Source: Syntrophobacterales bacterium
Lineage (GTDB): Bacteria; Desulfobacterota; Desulfobaccia; Desulfobaccales; 0-14-0-80-60-11
Length of the DNA: 52,817 nt
Direction: 5' to 3'
NCBI GenBank assembly: GCA_020060385.1
Contig: JAGVAH010000032.1
Span: 1-52,817 of the forward strand
Part shown: in pieces, positions 17,003 to 25,595 of the stretch
Position numbering within the stretch: the first letter of the stretch is position 1
Layout: each line of letters opens with the position of its first letter
The notes under the pieces: model-generated
Told to the model about the DNA's origin: nothing
Databases searched by the model: none
What the model saw: only the letters and a program-made list of their open reading frames with translations
Program-made: the position numbers and the translations under genes

Positions 17003-18730
17003 ATGATTTTGACGGGACCAACCGCGGCCAACCCAGAAAGTCCTAAGGGGAGACCTCTCTATCTTGGAGCCCTGCTCCTGGTGGGGCTGCTCCTCTTTTT
17101 CTGGCGCCTGGGGGTTCCCGGTCTGATGGACCCGGATGAGGGCCGCTATGCGGAGATCGCCCGGGAAATGCTCCTCTTAAAGGACTGGCTCATCCCCCAT
17201 CTCAACCTGCTGCCCTATTTGGAGAAGCCGCCCCTGGTCTATTGGCTCACGGCCCTGAGTTTTCAGGTCCTGGGCCTCTCTGAGTTTGCGGCGCGCCTGC
17301 CTTCGGCCCTGTGCGCCCTGGGGGGCGTCATTCTGGCCTATGGTTTGGGGAGGGTTTTCTGGGGGGCGGCCGCGGGCCTCTTAAGCGCCCTGGTCCTGGC
17401 TACCTGCGGGGGCTATGTGGTCATGGGGAGGCTGCTGACCCTGGACATGGCCCTGAGCCTCTTTCTCGACCTGGGGGTGGGGCTGGGCTACCTGGCCTTA
17501 AGCCGGGAGCGCCGGGGCTTATGGCCCTGGGCCTATCTGGCCCTGGCCCTGGGCATCCTCACCAAGGGGCCGGTGGCCCTGGTGTTGGCGGCCATCATCT
17601 GGACCGGGGCCGCCTGGTCCCAGGGGCGGCCCCTGTTCCGCTCCTGGCTCCGGCCCTGGAGCCTGGCGCTTCTGGTGGCGGTCTCCCTGCCCTGGTTCCT
17701 GGCGGTAATGGGCCGCTATCCGGATTTCTTCCGTTTTTTCATCCTGGAGCAGCATTTGGGGCGCTACCTCACCGCTGCCATTCACCATCACCAGCCTTTT
17801 TGGTATTACCTGCCCATCCTCCTGGTATTCCTGCTGCCCTGGAGTTTTCTCCTGCCCTGGGTCTTGGGGCGGGAGAAGCCCTGGGCCGACCGGGACCGGC
17901 TTTTCCTCCTCATCTGGGCCGCCGTGATTTTTCTTTTTTACACGCTGTCCCGGGGGAAGCTATCCCCCTATATTCTCCCGGCCCTGCTGCCCCTGGCCCT
18001 CCTGGTGGGCCACAGCCTGTGGGACCTGGCGGCTGGCGGCTGGCGGCTGTCGGCCAGCCGCGGCCTGAGGCTCACCCTGGGTATCTGGGCCCTTCTGGGT
18101 TGGGTGGCCCTGGGCCTGTATCTCTGGCCTTCCGCTTCTTTGACCAGCCTGCTGCTCCAGGGGGGCCTGGTGGCCCCAGGCACGCTTTTGGGAGTATTGG
18201 TCCTGGCCCTGACCCCCACTATCGCCCTCGTCTGGCGGCGGCTGGAGGTCCTGCTGGCGGGCGCCCTGGTGTTGAGCCTGCTGGTCTTCTGGGGCATGGA
18301 AAGAGTGAGCCAGCAACGTTCTCCCCGGGAAATGGGCCTGATGGTGAAATCCCAGTGGCAGCCGGGGGCCGGGCTGGGGGGTTACTACCTTTATTCCCAA
18401 GGGCTCTCGTTTTACAGCGGCCAGATCATGCATATCCTGGAGTTCTCCACGGAACTGGATTACGGCCGCAAGTTGGCTCCCCACAACCCCCTATTTTTCC
18501 GGACCCCCCAGGAGATGGCCGCCTGGGCGAAGTCCCGGCCGGTGGTCTTCTTTTTTCTGAAGCCGAAAAGCCTGGGATTCCTGGAGCGGGACGTGCCGGG
18601 AAAATTTCACTTCCTGGCCCGCCAGAAAAATAGTATTCTTGTCAGGTATGATGGACCATCCCAGCATGCCAGGGAAGATGCGGGGAAGAAGCTGATCCCC
18701 GCCACTCCGCCGCGAACCGCCGGCCACTGA
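17003..18730 (+). CDS. ArnT-like/GT39-family membrane glycosyltransferase
   Basis: An integral membrane glycosyltransferase of the ArnT/PMT (GT83/GT39) superfamily, about 575 residues, using a polyprenyl-phosphate sugar donor on the periplasmic face. Signature DPDEGRYAEIAREML holds the catalytic Asp-Glu of the first periplasmic loop, followed by YLEKPPLVYWL. About 11-12 hydrophobic segments are visible, then a soluble C-terminal region. AAGGAGG abuts the ATG at 17003, so translation may instead begin at TTG 17009, six bases downstream of it; a longer open frame upstream lacks family resemblance. The acceptor could be lipid A or another envelope glycan. The stop is three bases before the LptF-family gene, so the two are probably co-transcribed and both serve outer-membrane lipid work. 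Confidence 0.87.
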   Translation: MILTGPTAANPESPKGRPLYLGALLLVGLLLFFWRLGVPGLMDPDEGRYAEIAREMLLLKDWLIPHLNLLPYLEKPPLVYWLTALSFQVLGLSEFAARLPSALCALGGVILAYGLGRVFWGAAAGLLSALVLATCGGYVVMGRLLTLDMALSLFLDLGVGLGYLALSRERRGLWPWAYLALALGILTKGPVALVLAAIIWTGAAWSQGRPLFRSWLRPWSLALLVAVSLPWFLAVMGRYPDFFRFFILEQHLGRYLTAAIHHHQPFWYYLPILLVFLLPWSFLLPWVLGREKPWADRDRLFLLIWAAVIFLFYTLSRGKLSPYILPALLPLALLVGHSLWDLAAGGWRLSASRGLRLTLGIWALLGWVALGLYLWPSASLTSLLLQGGLVAPGTLLGVLVLALTPTIALVWRRLEVLLAGALVLSLLVFWGMERVSQQRSPREMGLMVKSQWQPGAGLGGYYLYSQGLSFYSGQIMHILEFSTELDYGRKLAPHNPLFFRTPQEMAAWAKSRPVVFFFLKPKSLGFLERDVPGKFHFLARQKNSILVRYDGPSQHAREDAGKKLIPATPPRTAGH

Positions 18731-18733
18731 CCT

Positions 18734-19924
18734 ATGCGCGCCTTACCCCTACCCTACATCATCTACCGCTATCTCCTCCAGGAGATCATGGCCCCCTTTG
18801 GCGCCAGTCTGCTGACCTTTACCCTCATCGTCTTTTTGGGCCGGCTGATGCGGGTGACCCAAATGATTGTGGTCAAGGGCGTGGGCCTGATGGAAGTTCT
18901 CAAGACTTGCGTCTATCTTTTTCCCTATCTCCTGGTCTTTACTCTGCCCATGGCCGCCACGGTGGGCATCTTGCTGGCCCTCATGCGCCTCAGCGTGGAC
19001 CAGGAGGTGGTGGCCTTAAAGACCTCGGGCCTGAGCTTTGTGCAGTTGACCCCCCCGATCTTCCTCTTTTCCCTGGCCACCGCCCTGATGGCCCTGTTTC
19101 TCACGGCCTATGGCAGCCCCTGGGGGCAAAAGGCCACCCGGGCCCTGATGATGGAAGTGGTCAAACGCCGGGCGGATTTGGGGGTCAAGGAGCAGGTTTT
19201 CAGCACGGACTTCCAGGGGCTGATGCTCTTTGTCAACCGGGTGCCCTCCGTCCATGGCCAGCTGGAGGGCATCTTCATTTATGACTCCCGGGACAAGGAC
19301 AATCCCAATACCGTTTATGCCCGCAAGGGGCGCTTGAGCTTTGATGAATCCCAGGAAGCCCTGGTGCTCCATTTGTCCGACGGCCGGGTGATGCGTTGGG
19401 GACCGGCCTTGACCCGGTGGCAGACCGTGGAATTTAAGTCTTACCAACTGCCGTTGCATCTTTTCAGCTTTGCCCTGAAGGAGAAAAAATCGGAAGACGA
19501 GATGTATGTGGGGGAGTTGTGGCAGAACCTGCACCAGGAGGCCCCGGGTTCGGACCGCTATATCCGCTACGCGGTGGAGTTGAGCCGGAGATTTTCCCTG
19601 CCCTGCGGCGCCTTTCTCCTGTGCATCATCGCCATGCCCCTGGGGATGAGCCCCCGGCATCACGGCCGCACCTGGGGCCTGATCCTGGGCCTCCTGGTCT
19701 TTCTGGTCTATTATGTGGTGTTTACCGCGTCCTGGCGGTTGGCCATCAGTTCCCGCCTCAATCCCTTCCTGGCCCCCTGGTTGTCGAACCTGTTGTTCGC
19801 CGGGGTGGCCGTCTTCCTCTGGCGCCGCACCGTGAAGGAGGAGCCTCTGCTGCCGGCCTCCTGGCCCATCTGGTGGGAGCATCTGCAGTCATTCCTCCAG
19901 TCATTAACCAGAAAAAGAAGGTAA
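18734..19924 (+). CDS. lptF: LptF/LptG-family LPS export permease
   Basis: A 396-residue inner-membrane permease of the YjgP/YjgQ family. In LPS transport these proteins form the membrane part of LptB2FG, which extracts LPS and passes it to LptC/LptA. Three N-terminal membrane segments (first from about residue 18), a large periplasmic beta-jellyroll (about 130-270) and three C-terminal segments are seen. Conserved pieces include PMAATVGILLALMRLS and ALKTSGLS in the coupling-helix region, and AMPLGMSPR near residue 300. No partner permease is adjacent, so the choice between LptF and LptG is tentative. No ribosome site is evident; translation is likely coupled to the gene ending three bases upstream. 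Confidence 0.85.
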   Translation: MRALPLPYIIYRYLLQEIMAPFGASLLTFTLIVFLGRLMRVTQMIVVKGVGLMEVLKTCVYLFPYLLVFTLPMAATVGILLALMRLSVDQEVVALKTSGLSFVQLTPPIFLFSLATALMALFLTAYGSPWGQKATRALMMEVVKRRADLGVKEQVFSTDFQGLMLFVNRVPSVHGQLEGIFIYDSRDKDNPNTVYARKGRLSFDESQEALVLHLSDGRVMRWGPALTRWQTVEFKSYQLPLHLFSFALKEKKSEDEMYVGELWQNLHQEAPGSDRYIRYAVELSRRFSLPCGAFLLCIIAMPLGMSPRHHGRTWGLILGLLVFLVYYVVFTASWRLAISSRLNPFLAPWLSNLLFAGVAVFLWRRTVKEEPLLPASWPIWWEHLQSFLQSLTRKRR

Positions 19925-19955
19925 TCTCCGCCTCGCCTGGCGGGGTTGACCAGTA

Positions 19956-20017
19956 ATCAGTGATCAGTTTAGGTCATTTTTTTCACTGATCACTGATCAC
20001 TGATCACTTTTTTTTTT
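19956..20017 (+). terminator. Hairpin plus T-run terminator built from an ACTGATC tandem repeat
   Basis: ATCAGTGATCAGT at 19956-19968 pairs with ACTGATCACTGAT at 19985-19997, part of three tandem ACTGATC units. A 10-base T run follows (20008-20017). It lies 31 bases after the lptF stop. Confidence 0.7.
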
Positions 20018-20116
20018 CACCTCCCGCGCCGGGTTTGGGAAGGGGTGGGGTTTTATATGTTAAGAGCCGCAGGTCGGCTCTCCACCTTGCAAGGAAAAAA
20101 AGAGGAGATTTTACAC

Positions 20117-20647
20117 ATGAAACGCCAAATGATAACCAAGGGATTACCGGTGATGCTGATCTTGGCCCTGATCCTGGGCTTGAGCACCGCGGCCTGGGCC
20201 CAGCCCATGGGCCGCGGCCACGGCCGGGGCTGGATGCTGAACCTGACCCCGGAACAGGCGGGGCAACTCTTCGATCTCAAACAAAAATTTATGAATGACA
20301 CCGCGGAGCTACGCAAAAACATGTTGGTGAAGAGGACGGAGCTGAGGGCCCTGTGGAAGGCCGAGAACCCGGACGCCAAGCAGATCGTGGCTAAGCAGAA
20401 GGAATTGAGCGCCCTCCGGGAGCAGTTGCTGGAAAAGAGTGTAGCCTACCGGCTGCAGGCCCGGAAGATCTGCCCCCAGATCGGTCAAGGCTTTGGTAAA
20501 GGCCAGGGCAAGGGCGCTGGCATGGGTATGGGCGCCGGGTGTGGCATGGGCACGGGCGCCGGGTGCGGCATGGGCTCTGGCATGGGTATGGGCATGGCCA
20601 TGGCCGGTGATGGACCGGGCTTCGGGGGCATGGGCTGCTCCTGGTAG
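20117..20647 (+). CDS. Spy/CpxP-like periplasmic protein with Gly-Met-rich tail
   Basis: A 176-residue exported protein. Residues 1-28 form a signal peptide ending AAWA. The core (about 38-125) is helical, with NLTPEQAGQLFDLKQKF and the LRKN/LWKAENPDA repeats typical of the LTXXQ/Spy-type periplasmic chaperones and metal-stress proteins. The last 50 residues are low-complexity Gly/Met/Ala with cysteines in GCGMG units, a composition often linked to copper or other soft-metal binding. AGAGGAG about nine bases upstream of ATG 20117 sets the start, shorter than the open frame. Terminators on both sides make it a single-gene unit. Metal binding is inference from the tail. Confidence 0.8.
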   Translation: MKRQMITKGLPVMLILALILGLSTAAWAQPMGRGHGRGWMLNLTPEQAGQLFDLKQKFMNDTAELRKNMLVKRTELRALWKAENPDAKQIVAKQKELSALREQLLEKSVAYRLQARKICPQIGQGFGKGQGKGAGMGMGAGCGMGTGAGCGMGSGMGMGMAMAGDGPGFGGMGCSW

Positions 20648-20670
20648 CCTGACTCCCCCTAAGCATCCCC

Positions 20671-20704
20671 AAGGGCGGTGACTTCGGTCCCGCCCTTTTT
20701 TTTG
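20671..20704 (+). terminator. Rho-independent terminator
   Basis: The stem AAGGGCGG / CCGCCCTT is followed by eight or more T residues, 24 bases after the Spy-like stop codon. Confidence 0.8.
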
Positions 20705-20924
20705 GGGTGGGCAAGGGGCAGGGGTAGAAAACAAAGCGAAGGACCTATGATAACTTATTACTCAAATAATAACTGCATTTATAAAAAGATTTTATTTACA
20801 ATTAAAATATATTTTGAGGGGAATTTGTGCTATTTTGCAGGGAGTAAGGCCAGGGGGTTGAAGGCAGGGGAACTTCTCCGGGATAGCGTTTACTAGATAG
20901 GGAGAGGGGCTGGAGGTCATAAGT

Positions 20925-22253
20925 ATGGGCAGCGACGGGGCCAAACCCAGAGTGGCTTTGATCAACCCCTCCTGGGAGACCCGGCACTGGAACCCCGGGG
21001 CCTTGCCCGATTTATATCCGCCCCTGGGTCTGGGCTGCGTGGCGGCAGTCCTGCGGGCTGACGCCTTTCCGGTGGAGATCATTGATATGCCGATTTTACG
21101 GCTGTCGGATCAGGACTTGATCCGGCATCTCCACCAGGCCAGACCCGGCATTATCGGCCTGACCGCGGTGACCTTGACCTATCCCCGGGCAGTGCACCTG
21201 GCTGGGCTGATCCGGCGGGAACTGCCGGGGATTCCCATCCTCGTGGGCGGGGTGCATGTGACTCTCAGCCCCGACGCGGTGCTCCAGGCAGATTGCTTCG
21301 ACTTTAGTGTCGCCGGAGAAGGTGAACTGGCGGCCTTGGCAATCTGCCGGGGGCTGGCCCGGGGGGAAGTGGCCCCCGAGGTCAACGGCGTGGGGTATCA
21401 TGGGCCAGGGAGACCCTATCGCCATCCCCCGGCGGATCTCGATCTCCGGGGATTGCCCCCCAGCGCCTATGACTTGTTTGAGATGGGAAAATATCAGCGC
21501 CTCTTTAAACGCATGGCTATTATGACCACCAGGGGTTGTCAGGGGCGCTGTATTTTTTGCGCCACGGGTTATGCCTGGCCCCGGGTGAAGTTTCTGCCCC
21601 TGGAGCGGTTGATGACGGAACTGCGATATCTGGTGCAAGATGCGGGCTTCCGGTACATCAACATTTTTGACAGCAGCTTCACCGCCGACCGGAGGCGGGT
21701 GCACCTGCTTTGCCACCTGATCCTCAAAGAGGGATTGGAGTTTCGCTGGCGCTGCTTTTCCCGGGCCGATGGGGTGGATTTAGGGCTCTTCCGGAAGATG
21801 CGGGCCGCGGGCTGCTCCCACGTCCTCTTCGGGGTGGAAACCAGTCACCTCCGCACCTTAAAACTGATCAAGAAGGGCACCTCCCCCCAACAAATGGTGG
21901 CGGCCTTTCGCCGGGCCCAAGAGGCGGGGTTGAAGCGGGTGGCCTATGCCATCATCGGCCTCCCCGGGGAGGGCAGGCAGGATATCCTGGACTCCCTGGA
22001 TTTTTTCGAGAAGTTGGAGGCGGAGCATTATGTGGTGTCGCCCATCAGTCTGATGCCCGGCACCCCCCTCCATGACCGCCGGGATGCCTACCAGATGATT
22101 CTTGGGGAAGACGACTATGGCAAGGGGGGCCAGGGGCAGGCCACGGCCAGCAATACCCTCCTCAGCGTGGCAGAAATCCAGGAGCTAGCAGATTATGCTT
22201 ACCGGCGGCTCAACCGGGGCCGCCAGGGTTACAACTGGATCGATGAGCATTAA
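20925..22253 (+). CDS. B12-binding-domain radical SAM protein
   Basis: A 442-residue protein with an N-terminal cobalamin-binding (Rossmann) domain (about 1-150, opening with ALINPSW and holding GITAVTL-like and VGGVHVTL segments) and a radical SAM barrel. The [4Fe-4S] cysteines are C205, C209 and C212 in CQGRCIFC, a canonical CX3CX2C. GVETS and GLPGEG-type motifs follow. Members of this class perform radical methylations or other B12-assisted chemistry; the substrate is unknown. GGAGG about ten bases before the ATG supports the start. It converges on the second radical SAM gene (25-base gap) and may belong to the same system. Confidence 0.87.
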   Translation: MGSDGAKPRVALINPSWETRHWNPGALPDLYPPLGLGCVAAVLRADAFPVEIIDMPILRLSDQDLIRHLHQARPGIIGLTAVTLTYPRAVHLAGLIRRELPGIPILVGGVHVTLSPDAVLQADCFDFSVAGEGELAALAICRGLARGEVAPEVNGVGYHGPGRPYRHPPADLDLRGLPPSAYDLFEMGKYQRLFKRMAIMTTRGCQGRCIFCATGYAWPRVKFLPLERLMTELRYLVQDAGFRYINIFDSSFTADRRRVHLLCHLILKEGLEFRWRCFSRADGVDLGLFRKMRAAGCSHVLFGVETSHLRTLKLIKKGTSPQQMVAAFRRAQEAGLKRVAYAIIGLPGEGRQDILDSLDFFEKLEAEHYVVSPISLMPGTPLHDRRDAYQMILGEDDYGKGGQGQATASNTLLSVAEIQELADYAYRRLNRGRQGYNWIDEH

Positions 22254-22278
22254 ACCAAGGCAGCCCCACCACCAGCAG

Positions 22279-24387
22279 TTACAGGAAGGCCACGGCCCGA
22301 GTGTCACCTTCCGCGCCCAGCAGCAAACCCGCCTCATAAAGGTAATGCACCATCTCCCCGGCTTCGCCGGGGGAATAGTCATCCCCGGAGAGGTACTGCA
22401 ACCACTCCCTCAGGACCTTGAGGGGCACCGGTTCCAGGGCCGCCAACAGCAACAGGAGGATGCTGCCGTCCGCGGCCGCCAGCAACTCCGGCACTTCCAG
22501 GGTAGAGATGAGTAATCTGGTCCAATCTTGGGGGTAGCTGGGGCCTGCGGGGCGGATCATCAGGCCCTTGGCGCTCCGCAAGGCTGTGTTCTCCTCCAGG
22601 GGACCGGGATGGCGATGGGGGCGTTGGTTCCAGGAGATAAACACCTCCGGGGCATAGCGGCGGGTGTAGAGGGAGGTATGGGCATGGCCCAGTCCGCCCT
22701 TGAAAAAGAGATCCCGGTCGGGGTAGATCCGGTCCAGGGTTGCTTCCACTTCTTCAAAGAAGATGCTGGTCTTATCCGAATCGATGCCATCTTTCCGGGT
22801 GTAGCGGTACATCCATGACAGATCTTCCTCCGGGGGGCGGGGGTGGATCATCACCCCATACCGCCGGGGATGTTGAAAAATCCTGGACCCCTGTTCCAGG
22901 GCGAACTGGGCCAGGGAGACAAAGGGCACCCGCTCCCGGTTATCCCGGAGAAAAACCAGGGTGTCCACGGCCTCGTCCTCGGTTTCCCCGGGAAACCCTA
23001 TCTGGCACATGAGACTCACCGTAATCCCCACTTCCCGGCAGTGGGCAATGATGCGCTGCACCGTGGGGAAGTCCAGGCCTTTATGCATCAGTTGGGCCAC
23101 CCGGGGGGAGGCGGTCTCGAAGCCGAAACGGAGATGCCGGCAACCGCCAGCCGCCAGGTTTTTCAGGACCTTGCCGGTGAGGCCCCGGTCCAGACGGACC
23201 TCCGAATCCCAGGTGAAGGGCCACCCCTTAGCCTTGATGGCCCCGGCGATCTCGGCCAGGGCCCGGGCAGGCAGACTGTCGTTGGCCAGATTAAAGGCCT
23301 GGGCCCCTGTCTGGCGGTGGACGAAATCCAGGTCGGCCACGATCTTTTCCGGGGAGCGCTGCCGGTAGGCCCGGCCCCGGCGCTCCGGGCCCCAGGTGGC
23401 GGGGGAGATGGCGCAAAACGCGCATTTGCCGTAATAGCAACCCCGGGAGGAATTGATGAGCAAGGCCGGCTCCGGCCACCAATAGGAGTCCAGGGCCAGC
23501 CCCTGGTGGTCGGGGTGGGGCAGGAGGTCCAGATCCTCCGTGTGCATCCGGGGGGAGGTGGCGACTGCGCCGCCTTGCACTTCCATGACGTTGGGCGCGT
23601 CCGTGCCTGCCTGGCCCTGCTCCCAGGCTTGCAGCAAGGCCGGGAAGGCCGTCTCCCCTTCGAAGAGGATGCAGGCATCCACCTTCTTAAACAATTGGGG
23701 CGCCTGGCGCAGCCCGTCCTTGATGCGGGTGATGGTGGCTCCCCCGAAGACCACCTTGATGCCCGGGAACCACTCTTTGGCCCGGGCCGCCAACGTCCAG
23801 GCCGGGATCATCTGGGTTTGAAAGGTGACCGACACGGCCAGGACGTCCGGCCGGTGGGCCGCCAATCGGGGGCGGGCCACCTCTTCGCAGTAGTGGAGAA
23901 AGATGTTGGAGGCTTCGTCTTGGGCCGCGGCCAAGATTCCTGCAGAAGATAAGTAGGAATGGGCGGTTTTGAAACTCTGGAGGGAGATCTGCCCGGGATA
24001 GTAAGGGGCAGAGACGGCGGCCAGGGCTTTCTGCAGCAGACGGATGGCCCAGGCGTAGGCCCCGGGATCATAAAAGCGGGTGGGGTCCCGGAGAATTCCC
24101 AGGGCCTGGGAGACCGCGGCAGCCAGTTGGCCCCCGCCGGCCGCGGCCTGGCGCAGGACGGCCTCCTGGTTGGCGTCACGGAAAGCGGCGGCAGACAGCC
24201 GCTGTTCTACGGCCTGCAGGGAGGCCTCAATGGTTTGCCGCTGGCAGAGGTAGTTGAAGAAATCCACATTGAGGTCGGCCACCGCCACCTGCAGGCCGGC
24301 GCGCCGCCAGGCCCCCAAAAGAACGGCCAAAGAGGAATAGGGCTGGGCCGGGTCGGCCTGGGGCGGTTCCACCAAGAGCACTTGCAT
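22279..24387 (-). CDS. Large B12-type radical SAM protein, candidate RiPP/protein-modifying enzyme
   Basis: A 702-residue protein. An N-terminal cobalamin-binding-like domain (VLLVEPPQAD..., later VVFGGATIT and EGETAFPALL near residues 210-260) precedes a radical SAM barrel whose cysteines C317, C322 and C325 sit in CYYGKCAFC, a CX4CX2C spacing rather than the usual CX3CX2C. GFETAS and GFPGETEDEA follow; the last 100 residues could be a small winged-helix-like domain. By layout it resembles the B12 radical SAM enzymes that act on NHLP/Nif11-leader RiPP precursors. GGGAGG six bases upstream fixes the start at 24387; a longer frame from 24483 is possible. It follows the repeat protein gene directly, which makes that protein the prime substrate candidate. 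Confidence 0.83.
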   Translation of the reverse strand: MQVLLVEPPQADPAQPYSSLAVLLGAWRRAGLQVAVADLNVDFFNYLCQRQTIEASLQAVEQRLSAAAFRDANQEAVLRQAAAGGGQLAAAVSQALGILRDPTRFYDPGAYAWAIRLLQKALAAVSAPYYPGQISLQSFKTAHSYLSSAGILAAAQDEASNIFLHYCEEVARPRLAAHRPDVLAVSVTFQTQMIPAWTLAARAKEWFPGIKVVFGGATITRIKDGLRQAPQLFKKVDACILFEGETAFPALLQAWEQGQAGTDAPNVMEVQGGAVATSPRMHTEDLDLLPHPDHQGLALDSYWWPEPALLINSSRGCYYGKCAFCAISPATWGPERRGRAYRQRSPEKIVADLDFVHRQTGAQAFNLANDSLPARALAEIAGAIKAKGWPFTWDSEVRLDRGLTGKVLKNLAAGGCRHLRFGFETASPRVAQLMHKGLDFPTVQRIIAHCREVGITVSLMCQIGFPGETEDEAVDTLVFLRDNRERVPFVSLAQFALEQGSRIFQHPRRYGVMIHPRPPEEDLSWMYRYTRKDGIDSDKTSIFFEEVEATLDRIYPDRDLFFKGGLGHAHTSLYTRRYAPEVFISWNQRPHRHPGPLEENTALRSAKGLMIRPAGPSYPQDWTRLLISTLEVPELLAAADGSILLLLLAALEPVPLKVLREWLQYLSGDDYSPGEAGEMVHYLYEAGLLLGAEGDTRAVAFL

Positions 24388-24496
24388 GACGGCCTCCCAT
24401 GAGCAAGCCAGGGCAGGGAATAGAGACGCCCCCAGCCAAGCCGTCTTGCCGGCGGGGGCGTCCGGTTCCGCTCCCTTCAACATGGCGGAGATTTTT

Positions 24497-25105
24497 TCAG
24501 GTGGTCTCTTTTTCCAGCTTCGCGGCCAGGCGTTCCAGCTTCGGCTGCACCCGCTCCAACTTGGCCAGCACCCGCTCCACCTTGGGTTCGACCCTTTCCA
24601 GCTTTGGAGCCACCCTTTCCAGCTTTGGAGCCACCCGTTCCAGCTTGGGCGCGACCCGGTCCACCTTGGGAGCGACTTTCTCCAATTTGGGGGCGACTCT
24701 CTCCAGTTTAGGCGCGACCCGCTCCAATTTGGGGGTCACCCGCTCCAGTTTGGGGGCGATCCGTTCGAGCTTGGGGGCGATGCGCTCCAGTTTGGGGGTC
24801 ACCCGCTCCAGTTTGGGAGTGACCCGTTCCAGTTTGGGGGCCACCCGCTCCATCATGCTGGCGAAGCGCTCCCCTTCCGCCCCCCCCCGGCTGGAGGGCA
24901 GAAGTGAAGCCACCGCGGCTCCGCTGGCGCCCACCAGGGCCTCCAACCCCTGGCCTTGATGGAGCAGCCGCATATTTTTGAGGATCTCCTTTTCCTTGTC
25001 GGTGAGATCATAATCAACGCCCGGATCGTAATCCTCTTTTTTCAGTTTCTCGAGAAAATCTCGATCCACCAGAGCCCGGATCAGAACTCGTTCCAATTCC
25101 TTCAT
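24497..25105 (-). CDS. NHLP/Os1348-like leader protein with 16 heptad repeats (candidate modified precursor)
   Basis: A 202-residue protein. Residues 1-45 (start MKELERVLIRALVDRDF, then DYDLTDKEKEIL) resemble the nitrile-hydratase-like leader peptides (NHLP clan, Os1348 type) that guide RiPP enzymes. A linker with AVASLLPSSRGGAEG follows. Residues 86-197 are 16 seven-residue units of consensus E-R-V-x-P-K-L; Val and Leu alternate 4/3 as in a heptad, yet Pro occurs in nearly every unit. The protein ends EKETT. GAGGAGG just upstream sets the ATG at 25105; the open frame extends further. It lies between a PqqD-like/radical SAM set and the large radical SAM gene in one operon. It could be a repetitive RiPP core or a structural coiled-coil protein; I favour a modified substrate but cannot prove it. 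Confidence 0.7.
   Translation of the reverse strand: MKELERVLIRALVDRDFLEKLKKEDYDPGVDYDLTDKEKEILKNMRLLHQGQGLEALVGASGAAVASLLPSSRGGAEGERFASMMERVAPKLERVTPKLERVTPKLERIAPKLERIAPKLERVTPKLERVAPKLERVAPKLEKVAPKVDRVAPKLERVAPKLERVAPKLERVEPKVERVLAKLERVQPKLERLAAKLEKETT
24515..24850 (-). repeat. Sixteen 21-bp coding tandem repeats
   Basis: 336 bases encode 16 heptads (E/D-R/K-V/I-x-P-K-L/V). Units differ at many synonymous positions, so the repeat is conserved as protein rather than as recently slipped DNA. The last units (VEPKV, VLAKL, VQPKL, LAAKL) are the most degenerate. Confidence 0.9.
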
Positions 25106-25254
25106 AATTTCCTCCTCCCCTGCTGATCCCCTGGAGTTACGGCACCTTGGACCCACAGGACCCCATCTCCCCGGAGAATCACAGGAAAGTCCGGCCAACC
25201 TGACCGCTGCGCCTTAATAAATATTACCCGGAGCAGGAAGTCATTTACATTTGC

Positions 25255-25316
25255 TGTCATTCTGAGGCCCCGGAGGGACCGAAGAATCTAGACCCTTCGC
25301 TTCGCTCAGGGTGACA
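25255..25316. repeat. Dispersed intergenic palindrome of the 'CATTCTGAG...GAAGAATC' type
   Basis: TGTCATTCTGAG at the left pairs imperfectly with CTCAGGGTGACA at the right, with GAAGAATC and CTTCGCTTCGC between. This pattern recurs in intergenic DNA of many bacteria. It sits in the 268-base gap between the 67-residue protein gene and the repeat-protein gene; nothing else was recognised in that gap. Confidence 0.6.
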
Positions 25317-25373
25317 AAAAAGCAATTTATTTGGTGCTCCTGGTAATAAAACCTTCTGCTTTCCGGCAGGTTC

Positions 25374-25577
25374 TTACCCCGCTTCAATGATGTCCACGAT
25401 ATTGAATTGAATCTTGATCTGGCCTTCCCCTTTCTCATAGTCCGCCAGCAATTGCTTCACGTTTTTGCCGGTCAGCTTCTCCACGTCAATGGCCTTGAAC
25501 CTTATAATGGCTCCGAGATGCGAGGGTTTCCCGTCGGAGCCCACCATCAGAATGGCAGGGCGTTCATAGATGGGCAT
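25374..25577 (-). CDS. Small protein of unknown family, paralogue of its upstream neighbour (67 aa)
   Basis: A 67-residue protein beginning MPIYERPAILMVGSDGKP and ending FNIVDIIEAG. It aligns along its whole length with the 79-residue protein encoded 18 bases upstream (about 70% identity by eye), lacking only that protein's last 12 residues. No signal peptide, cysteine or known motif is seen. GGGAGG six bases before the ATG makes it a convincing gene. As part of an operon with radical SAM, PqqD-like and NHLP-like genes it may be a second substrate, a scaffold or a partner protein. No family is recognised. Confidence 0.75.
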   Translation of the reverse strand: MPIYERPAILMVGSDGKPSHLGAIIRFKAIDVEKLTGKNVKQLLADYEKGEGQIKIQFNIVDIIEAG

Positions 25578-25595
25578 GGTCTTTCCTCCCTAAAA

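Noticed and set aside
17311-18633. 440-codon open frame overlapping the ArnT-like gene in another frame
   Set aside because: The Pro/Gly-rich translation is typical of frameshifted GC-rich coding DNA; the ArnT frame carries the conserved motifs.
22843-23952. Long open frame antisense to the large radical SAM gene
   Set aside because: It overlaps conserved motifs of the opposite gene entirely and has no recognisable domain.
24515-24850. Regular 21-base periodicity that could be taken for a CRISPR array or minisatellite
   Set aside because: There are no unique spacers, the units are contiguous and in frame, and they encode a consistent heptad.
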